Source: Lotus japonicus (taxonomy: Eukaryota; Streptophyta; Magnoliopsida; Fabales; Fabaceae). Taken from it: a stretch of 64,000 nt of DNA. Positions 55,111-64,000 of the stretch are shown in pieces (within the stretch, counting starts at the first letter, position 1; every line of letters starts with the position of its first letter). A program made the position numbers and the translations under genes. The stretch covers positions 52,474,289 through 52,538,288 of the forward strand of contig NC_080043.1 in NCBI RefSeq assembly GCF_012489685.1, written 5' to 3'. The notes beneath the pieces were generated by a model. That model was not told the DNA's origin. It saw only the letters and a program-made list of their open reading frames with translations, and did no database searches.

Positions 55111-57814
55111 AGGTGTAAAATAGTTTTACATCAACGCACGCAATCATACATAGTATACTATTTCACATGGTGTAACCGTACCAAAAAAATAATACTCTGC
55201 TATATCGGATGTAAAAGCAATACATTTGTATTTTAATTTTAATTTTAATTAAAAGATTTAATTTATATACATTAATAGTGTAAAGAGTTTTAGGCTTAAA
55301 AAATGTGTAAAGAGTTTAACATATGCATCCAATCATTTTTTGTTTCATTTTTTCAGTTAAATATTTTTAAATTCAAATTTAACTAGTGTTTTTGACCCGC
55401 GCGTTGCATGTAAGACCCAAGTTTTTAAGTTTTGGATAAGTGAATAAAATACAAGAGTTTATTGGATGGAATAAATTTATGAAGGATAAGGTTCAGGAAA
55501 AGTCCAAGGATTGTATCAAAACCGATAAAAGTTATAGCACGACTAACATTCGCCTAATCTTAGGTCGAAGACCCTAGTGAATAGTTAATTTATACTTTAG
55601 GACACGATGGAAACTAATTCAAAAAATCTTCAGAGAAATATTAGAATTTCTCTTATTCGTCTATAAACAAGTATTTCGACGCGAAACCCTGGAACGTACG
55701 AACGTTAAATTCCAATCCTCGGAGGTTTGCCGAAACTAAAACCCTGATAGTTCAAGAAAACCTAAAATGAACGGTTTATGAAGACTTTTTCTATTCGGAG
55801 CTTCAAACGAAGATTCCACACGCGTACACCCATTTCTCTTCATGTTTTCAATCTTTCTTCAGAATAAAGTTTTCTCATCCGACATTCACTGCAAAAAGTA
55901 ACTTTTCGGGTAAAATAGATTTACACCGACTTTTGATTGTTTACCTTAATTCCAAGAAAATCTCTTTTGAGTTTTGGAATTCTGTCGCCAAAACCTATCT
56001 TAGAATTCACAGAGGAATGCGCAGGAAAAATATCGGAATCACTCTTATATTTTTATCTTAACTCTATGAGCTAAATCCTCCGATGTCTAAACAAATCTGT
56101 ACCGGTTTACAAAATATCTTCTCAAAATATCTTTGATAAATATCTATTCATCCTTATCCGATCTTTGATAAATATCTACTCATCCTTATCTAATCTTTAC
56201 AAAATATCTTTACAAAATATCTTTACAAAAATATCTTCTCAAAAATATCTATCCATCCTTATCCATCCACCAAGTCATCCTTATCTAAACTTTGCAAAAT
56301 ATCTTCCTTTTCCTTCACTATATATAGGTTGTAGCTAGAAAATGAAAATTTGGCAAAATCTCACCCAAAAACCCACCCAAACCCGCGAGCACAAGGAGGA
56401 GAGGAGAGGAAAAAGATTTTCTCCGATTCTTGCCCGTTTGCTTCACAGTTCCTTGCTAATCGAAGACTACGAGGTATAGTTACTATCCCTCACTTTCGAT
56501 CGTCATTTCCGTCAATTTTCTCTAGACTTTTCTGAGTTCAAAGTTTGGAGCTTTTTGTGAAATTGTCCAAATAGCTTGATTTCTCTGTCTAAACATCTTC
56601 CCTACGTGCCCAAGAGCACTTCTGTCGGATTAGTTTTTCCGTAATGTCGCCGGAATTCCGCCGGAATCAATTTTTACCTCAAATACCCATTTTTGGGGCA
56701 AAGTCTCAATCTTTTAGCTTAGAACTCTCGACTTAGCTTAATGTCAATAGGATTAGTTGTCATAAACGTCGTTAGTAACATTTCTATCGGATTGGTTTTT
56801 CAAATTTCGATTTTTGATTTTCCGAGCTAAAACTCTGACCAAAATACCCCTGCTTCAATTTTCGATCCGAAAATTTTTCCGAGTTTAGATTCGCCTTAGT
56901 TACGACTAATGATAACCTAGGAACCAAGTTTGATCGAAGAAAAATCGACCCACACAATTAAGGGAAGTGGCCGAGAGCACCCTCAAAGGGGGAGGAAATC
57001 CGACTTTTTCGAACACTTGTCTTAACGCGTTAGATTGTCGTACTACGGAGTTTGTAGTGTTCCGTGTACCCCTAGCACTGATTGTTTGCTGAGTTTCTGA
57101 CTCATTGTGATTGATTTCTGTGAAATTGCTTTAAGGTTCGTTCGAGGAATTCGGAGGACTTGAGGAGGAAGATCGTGAAGGAAAGTTCAAGGAGCGAGCT
57201 GGAAACTCAACAGGTGAGGGCATCTCACTGAATACTAGATAATGATTTAGGTGTCGACGAATTCGACTTGATTTATGTGTTATGCACTTAATTGCTAAAT
57301 GCCTGAAATGTTTTCTGAGGCTTCGGCCGATCTTGTTGAGTACTTGATGCCATGATATTGAGTGCTAAATGATTCACATGTTATGTGCTAAATGGTTAAT
57401 CTAGGATGTGTTGGAATATGCTGTTTATGTTTATTGATTGAGCTGATTCATTTATGTTATTCCACTTATATATGTGATACTGAGGAGTGAGGATTACGGG
57501 CAAGTCATGCCGAATTTTTATGAGATTTTTGAGAGATATTGAAAGGACGATCGGAGTTCGGGCCTTGTTATATTTTAATGGATCGAGACCTTCTCAGAAA
57601 TTATTTGGGATTATGGGATCCCTGAAACTCATAGGAAGTATTATAAGACTAAATGAAACCTATTTTCTCAAGGAAAATTCATAAGACACTAATTAATCTC
57701 TAAAACCCTTGAACAATGATAACAACCTTAGATAAGAGCTTAGAGCTTGAATATTAGTTTTGAAAAAAATGAGAAGTGTCGTCGAGTCCAAGTCTTGAGG
57801 AAACTTACAAGTTT

Positions 57815-57970
57815 CCGAGTATGCTTATACTCTTTCGCTCGATGAGCAGTTTATTGTTTGGCTATCTAAAGTTTAGCCGGGAACTATAAGTTTCCAAGTA
57901 CATTCGTACTCTTTCGCTCGATGAGCAGTTTATTGTTTGGCTATCTAAAGTTTAGCCGGGAACCATGAGT
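57815..57970 (+). repeat. ~83-bp tandem repeats in giant LTR copy D
   Basis: Two nearly identical units contain 'tactctttcgctcgatgagc' followed by 'ctatctaaagtttagccgg'. They match the repeats at 21745-21960 in inverted orientation. Confidence 0.85.
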
Positions 57971-58597
57971 TCCAAAGTACATTCTTCTTCTTTTGATTAA
58001 TTCATTTTGTCGCAGAATCGACATTTACCTTAGGGTATTCTTTTAGAGACATTAGGTTATTTAGAACACGTGGCGACGTGTCGAGTGAGGTCGGAGACGT
58101 TGTTTGACTAACCACTTTGCATCCATGCACTCATTTTGAGGTTAATACACGGCGTGATACCGGACCTCGGTGGATTCCAAAATGGTCATAAGACCCGGAT
58201 TTCCATATTTAGGACACTACGGTGGTCCTTAGTAGCAGACGGAATGGCAGACCTACGGGTTCACTGCTGATCTGACTACTTTTGTGTGGTGTAAGAGACG
58301 CCCGAGCGGAATGGTCCCACTATGGCCGGTGTTAGGGCTGACTCGATGGTGTCCATCCTTCTTCCGGAATGCATCTTGTCAACTAGCATTGCATTTCATG
58401 CAACATACATACTGACTTAGTTGCTGAGTGTGATTGGTACTTGTTAATCCTATTTGATGCATGCTATTTGTTATTATCATCTTTTATATTCATTGTGAAA
58501 TATGCAACCCTAGGAAGTTATCCCTAAACTTATAAGCCTAAGTGGCTATTACTATTTATCTTTACCTATTGAATGTACTATTACGTAATTCTTTGAG

Positions 58598-59107
58598 TTG
58601 ACCCTCGCGCGTGCTACCTGTGTTTGGGGGGCTATGTATGCCCTTTATTGTCAGATGTCCATGGCGGACCGGTACGAGACGGTCGTCCCTTCGGGGGGGA
58701 CCAGGTTTGAGATGTTGGACCAAGACACCCCGGGCTCATGGGTGGTCGACCCCGCCGGCCACCGAGCTATCTATTCGGGGCGAATAATGGAGGATCGCGT
58801 TGACTGGATGCCAAGCCTGACGCACGGAGTTTGGAGGCGCTACACTGTCAGCTTTAACTTGCCACCGGGTGTACACTGCGGACCTGGACTAGGAGTACCA
58901 CCACCACCGTCGCCTTCGGACGACGAGGACCCCTCGGAGGAGGTGCCTGTGGGAGGGACTTCTTCAGGCACTAGTTCACCCACTGTCGCGGCTGCTGTTG
59001 ACTTGGGATCGGGCGCAGAACCCGCGCGACCAGCTGTGGAGACCGATGCAGTCATCGACATAGTCGTCTTGGATTCAGATTCAGACGACGATCTTGGGGA
59101 TGCATAG
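58598..59107 (+). CDS. GC-rich ORF inside the giant LTR, function unknown
   Basis: This 169-codon ORF is much richer in G and C than the rest of the LTR. The N-terminal 90 residues look globular and rich in Trp and Tyr (GSWVVDPAGHRAIYSGR; DRVDWMPSLTHGVWRRYTV). A proline run and an acidic, serine/threonine-rich tail follow, ending DSDSDDDLGDA. The first ATG may not be the true start, because the open frame could begin by splicing. Copy C retains the sequence just before it ('gttgaccctcgcg') and similar text after it, but lacks the ORF. No known family was recognised. It may be a host fragment captured by the LTR or a relic of an accessory retroelement protein. Confidence 0.45.
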   Translation: MTLARATCVWGAMYALYCQMSMADRYETVVPSGGTRFEMLDQDTPGSWVVDPAGHRAIYSGRIMEDRVDWMPSLTHGVWRRYTVSFNLPPGVHCGPGLGVPPPPSPSDDEDPSEEVPVGGTSSGTSSPTVAAAVDLGSGAEPARPAVETDAVIDIVVLDSDSDDDLGDA

Positions 59108-59582
59108 TTGGGAGTGCGGTGATGTGCTCCTCTAGTTGGGATTAGTGTAGGAGTAGCGTCTTGGCTCTGATGTTCAGTCTTTCGTTTTGGGCAGGGTAGG
59201 TCCCCGACCTTTAGCTTTTCTTGTGGTTCTCTTTACGGGAATTACAGAGGGTTGGTCGGTTCAGAAGGTTTTGTTGGCTGACCTACTGTTGTAGGGAGGA
59301 CTGTATTTGGAACTCTTGTCCTTTTGTTCCGGTTTGTACGTATTTGCCCACAGGCACTACTTTCGGTTAGTTACCCGTCACTAGAGGTTACTCGTGACGT
59401 GGTTTTGTTACTTACAGCGGGGGCTGTAATTATCTATCGTATAGTAGTTCTGCCATCTTTTGTTGTTGAGTTTCATTTCTTTCAGTTTCTAATTCCTTTA
59501 TCAAAAAAAAAATATTCACGTTTTTCCGCTTAAGTATTTCTTTTGGTTACTAAAGTGACGCCACCGAAATCGGGGTGTTACA

Positions 59583-62194
59583 TTGAACGAGGAATTTGTC
59601 TATTGTATTTGATACATCGATCAATATTTTAAACTATAATAATTTTAAGATACTAAGAATGTAAGAACAATCATAATAAAGATGCAGATATTTAAAGAGC
59701 ATAAATTTAGACACTCAATTCTAGTGTTTTGTAAGCATACATTGAATTAACTAATATAAAAAATTTTGAAAAACACAGGAGTTAATATGCCAAAATCTTT
59801 AAGTTTTGCATATGTGAGGTATAACTGCATTGTGTTTGCGAAGATGTATACTTGACATATAGGGTGTTGTTTTTGTGGTTTAGATATGTAACTATACATA
59901 AATATATAATTATTGTTTAAATTATTAAAATTACACTTAAGTTATAGGAAAATGAAATTATATTTTTTTTAACTCGTACAAATTTTCATTTTTCATGTAA
60001 AATGTTCCTCCCCGTGACATCTCGTAACTCTAATATGTTAGCACTAATAAATTTAGGTCATAAATTTATAGTACATATGTATTTGATCTTCAAGTTCTTG
60101 TTTGAATTGTCAAGAGCCTCTCTTGGTGGCTCAAGGAGGGGACCTTCAAGACCCTTTAAAATAAAAGCAACTCCATTGGTCAATGTTGAAAAATGGCAAA
60201 GTTTCCTCTTTGGTGAAGAATCCACCAAATTCTTATTGGCCGGACCAATTTTCCCCAATGCTTCAACGATTGAGCCATACCTCCTAGAGTTTGAAATAAG
60301 GTGGTTAGTTAAGCTTAAATATCACCCAAAAGCAAACCTAGAGTCTGATATTTGAAAAAACTGAAATATCACTTTTCACAGGGCATACCATTTCTCAAAA
60401 GTTGTTATAAAACAAAACCTTAAATCTCAATCAAACCTTAAATCTCAATCAGCTAATTCTGCCTAAGGAAAAACTTTCATAAGTGCCATGAAAATTTAAA
60501 GGTACCTATCATAATGAGATCCTACTTGTGGTTAGTTGGTTTTTAGATCGATTAAAGCTATGTCAACCAAGTTAATGTGGTAGATTACTATCAATGATAG
60601 TTGAAGTTGAATTTTTTTGATAGATTGCTAACAATATAAATGAAAACTTTTGGACTGCAACTTCCAACTGTGCTTCTTGGGACAGATTCAAATATTCTCT
60701 TAGCGGAAATTAGAGCATAGGGGGACTTACTTCGTTTGGAGATGCATCAGCCACATGAAAATCTTCATTCAGCTCAAAAATCGATACTTCAAGGCTCAAG
60801 TGTGTGGCTATCACCATCATGAGCAAAGTTCATTAGCAGATTCAAAAAAACTGGGTGGCCAAATGTAACACCATCATAACGAACACTTGTCACACAATGT
60901 CACAACGAATGTCCATATTTTTTTTCCTGTAGAAAAGAGATAAGAAATCAATGCTCTGCAATCAGGAGAGAGACAAATCACCATTCAATCAGAAATGTGA
61001 AGAAAGTCAAGTTGGGACAGATCCACCAAGTAACATTTGTAGGGAACCAGGGTAACATGTAGTGCATAATCTCTGAAACTGATATTACATCATTACTAAC
61101 AATGATAATTCATCCTCAAATATTTTCAGGTTGGCATGGAAAATTGGTATCTTTACATACAAATAAAGAATCAAAACATTTGCTTTAAATCATAAGTATA
61201 AATACTTACCTTGCCTACATACTCACAAACTGTAATTGAAGCTCTCAGAATAGAATATTGTTGCGAGAATAGTTCATGGGAAGTACAGATTAGGGCAGTT
61301 GCAACAATAGTATCATGGACATGGCTAAAAATACCTGATCTCAAGATGTGAATTAATTGGGGTCCAACTCAAAAAAAAAAAAAATACATGATGAAAAATT
61401 CACTTTAAGTAATTCAAACCTAATAAGAAAATAAACTACAAAATCACTTATAGATGAGGAAGTTTTCTTATCCCTCATCAAATCCAAAAATCTCAATAAC
61501 AGGCAACTCAAGTGAGAAACATAGAGTACATGAATCAAATAAAAATTTAAATTTCACATAAAATTAAATAAAGTAGATTCACAGAAAGGAGACTCACATG
61601 ATTAAAACAATATCTCCAGCTTCAAAAGTCGACCCTCTTCAAAAGTCCATCAAATACTACTCGTCATGGGTACGATTTAGCTTAGTTGTTGAATCGGACA
61701 TTCAAATAGTATAAGCTTTATTAGGGCTTGAAATATTGATCAAATGAAGGTTTCAATACATAAATTATTGACTCAACGTACATTTAATAGAAACATAAAA
61801 TTAACAAAAAAAAACTATAATTTGTGCTATCACGTTCAAATAGTATAACCATAATTCATCATAGAAGCATGGAGAACCTTGGGCGACTTGAGACCTACAA
61901 AAGAGAAAACAAAAGAGCATATAAGAATCAGATTTAGAGAATAAAATAGACTTGGATGATGAAAATCATTCTAACAAATATATCAAAAGAGGATGAGGAA
62001 AATAATCTAATTACTCAACAACATTTATGTCAAACACTTACACAATTATCAACTTATACAATTATCAACACCACATGAAGCAAGTTGCATACTTGAGTGA
62101 TCTTCCTCATTTTTCCTCCATGCCAACCGGTTCACAGTAGAGACATGTAGGGGAGGAGATGGCTGATGCAGTATTAGTAAGGAGTAATCTAGGT
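59583..62194. other. Intergenic, no gene recognised
   Basis: AT-rich DNA. The 117-codon ORF at 60002-60355 contains a segment that is less AT-biased (around VEKWQSFLFGEESTKF), but it has no recognisable domain. T-runs and A-runs near 60920 and 61370 are the only other visible structure. Confidence 0.5.
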
Positions 62195-63756
62195 AAATCT
62201 TAGATAATTAAGACAAATATTTTAAAATTTTAATATTTTATGAAAAAATTTCTTATATAAAATTACCTTTGAAAAATCGGTTTCAAGATGTGTTATGGAA
62301 ATAAATTTTAGGTGTAGAAAAAGTTTATTTTTAGAGTATTAATTAAATTAAATTGTATGCTATTTTTATTGAATTTTCGGATTTTTATTTAATTTTCGGA
62401 TTTTATAAGTTTTTATTGTGATTTGGTAGTTTTTATTCATTAATTTTTATTGGATTTTTAGTTTTTTATTTAATCTACGTAAATCTTAGATAATTAAGAA
62501 AAATCTTTTAAAATTTTAATATTTTATGAAAAAGTTTCTCTGATTTAAAATTACCTTTGAAAAATCGGTTTCAAGATGTGTTATGGAAATAAATTTTAGG
62601 TGTAGAAAAAGTTTATTTTTAGAGTATTTATTAAATTAAATTTTATGTTATTTTTATTGAATTTTCAGATTTTTATTTAATTAAGGATTTTATAAGTTTT
62701 TATTGTGATTTGGTAGTTTTTATTAATTAATTTTTATAATATTTTTATTGAATTTTTAGTTTTTTATTTAATCTACATAAATATTATATAATTAGGCTAA
62801 TTTTAATATTTTATGAAAAAGTTTCTTAGATTTAAAATTACCTTTAAAAATCGGTTTCAAGATTTGTTATGGAAATAAATTTTAGGTACATTATAATAAT
62901 TTAACAAATCTAATTTAACAATATGACGTTTTGTTTGGTTTCAAAAAAATTTGACGTTTTATTTGGTAGCTCCTTTTCAATTTTCTATTTATATAATTAT
63001 TAATGTTTCCCACCAATCTGTATCAATTTTTTTCTTCTTGTTTATTTTATTATAAACATCCAATTATAAGGTTATTATGACCCAACGTGATTTTCATGTT
63101 TCTGGTATTCTATCTTTCAAAGATTGTTTATTTTATTATAAACATCAACTCTTAATGATATTATCAGGCCACGTGAGATAAAAAAATATAATAATTTTTT
63201 TTGGATGATTTGGTTTGAAATCAAAATAGGTAAGATTGATAAAAATCTAGCAAATCACAATAAAAACTCATAAACTTCTGGATTAATTAAAAATCTGAAA
63301 ATTCAATAAAAATACCATAAAAATTCATTAATACTCTAAAAATAAATAATAAGATAAATTAAGATAAAATCATGAAATAAACAACCTAAATCCTAATCAA
63401 ATCTAAAATTTAAAAAGGTACTAAATAAATATAGATAAAAACTATCAAAATCTAGCAAATCACAATAAAAGCTCATAAAATCCTGAATTAATTAAAAATT
63501 CGAAAATTCAATAAAAATACCATAAAAATTAATTAATACTCTAAAAATAAAGAAAAATTAACAACCTAAATCCTAATCAAATCTAAAATTTAAAAATTTA
63601 TTTTTTTATGAGAATTAACCTGAGAATGACACGTGAAATTTTTTTTATGAGAATTAACGTGAGAACGACACGTCACCAAGAATTAACGTGAGAATGACAC
63701 GTTACTAAATCAACTTGATGGGAGTTCTTCTTTTCTAATATATATTGATTGATTAC
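62195..63756 (-). repeat. AT-rich fold-back repeat with tandem modules, possibly Helitron-related
   Basis: Left arm: modules of ~285-297 bp starting near 62197, 62482 and 62779 (the last is partial), each with 'ttaatattttatgaaaaa' and 'aatcggtttcaagat'. Right arm: two ~205-bp modules (starting near 63246 and 63451) carrying the inverse of left-arm text ('aaatcacaataaaa', 'attaatactctaaaaataaa'). A motif family with 'gagaattaacgtgag' and 'gacacgt' is repeated three times at 63609-63710. The right end, inverted, begins TCAATCAATATATATTAG, as in 38100-38336. No ORF is present. Confidence 0.5.
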
Positions 63757-63897
63757 AACATGTCAAGTTGATGAATTCTAATTGTATGTCTGTTATTAGT
63801 AAAAAAATTGGTACATCTGGAAGATAAATTGCATCCTCCAGAGATATTGTTCCCTGAACCTTCCTTATTCAACTCACTTGTCTTCTAACTCTTACCA

Positions 63898-64000
63898 CTT
63901 TTTTTTTTGATAGACAAATGTTAGTGGTTTGTTGTTAGTAAGTTAGAAAATCCCCTCAAATTTCCCTTCCAGGATTCGAACCCTGGACCTTCCTCTCCCC
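63898..64000 (-). mobile_element. SINE fragment, cut by the window edge
   Basis: On the minus strand it contains GGTCCAGGGTTCGAATCC, a perfect pol III B box, then 'aaatttgaggggattttc' and 'ctaacatttgtctatc', and ends in a run of ten A. This is the layout of a plant tRNA-derived SINE whose A box would lie beyond the right edge. Confidence 0.6.

Larger units (their letters stand above)
55409..59582 (+). mobile_element. Giant solo LTR copy D
   Basis: It begins TGTAAGACCCAAG and ends AATCGGGGTGTTACA, 4174 bp. The flanks are TTGCA and TTGAA, a 5-bp target duplication with one change. There is no gag, pol or primer-binding site. Segments align in order with copies A (5' part), B and C (3' part). 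Exon-like pieces include one ending GAG|GTATAG near 56471 and one ending CAACAG|GTGAGGGC near 57210. Two ~83-bp repeats lie at about 57815-57970. Unlike copy C it contains a GC-rich ORF near its 3' end. Confidence 0.8.

Noticed and set aside
60002..60355. 117-codon ORF as a real gene
   Set aside because: No recognised domain, no nearby exon structure and no second copy. It is kept only as a note in the intergenic entry.

Overview
This is a plant nuclear window, most likely from a eudicot and probably a legume. The species is an inference from the transposon types and intron style, because nothing in the window names it. Only about 10 to 15 kb is host gene. The rest is transposable elements in several nested layers, plus AT-rich intergenic DNA.

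Host genes lie in the middle and all read on the minus strand. At 29687-32446 there is an intact, intronless, 919-residue membrane protein of the DUF2921 family. At 34000-37862 and 42949-53995 there are two tandem copies of a seven-exon gene for a UBC25/PFU-type E2 ubiquitin-conjugating enzyme. Their exon borders can be placed to the base and five exon lengths agree exactly. Both copies look broken: copy 1 by a one-base frameshift in exon 3, copy 2 by a roughly 230-bp insertion in the same exon. Copy 2 has also been inflated by a plastid ndhD fragment and a complete young chromovirus in its last intron, and by extra DNA in intron 1.

The left third (1-28560) is nested repeats. Four copies of one giant-LTR family, which resembles large retrotransposon derivatives (LARDs), recur in the window: 1-987 (minus), about 2610-19519 (plus, split by insertions), 20523-27505 (minus, perfect GGTAC target duplication) and 55409-59582 (plus). 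The second copy is split by a pol-deleted gypsy element (3646-11359) and by a SIRE-like copia element (12672-18936) with an unusual partial tandem duplication that carries its flank along. The third copy carries a Mutator-like element (25123-26792) with a perfect 9-bp target duplication, and itself sits in a copia-like LTR remnant inside a CAAGGTTGTCA-ended element.

The centre and right hold a 1.9-kb copia solo LTR with a perfect target duplication (40154-42063), a full-length Reina-type chromovirus with an intact 1501-codon polyprotein (43958-49354), a small Mutator-like MITE (54379-55110), SINE-like sequences, and an AT-rich fold-back or Helitron-like repeat (62195-63756).

The most unusual material is the giant-LTR family. 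Its members share a splice-donor-like motif, and one carries a GC-rich 169-codon ORF that a sister copy lacks. All boundaries come from reading by eye; no alignment or database search was run.
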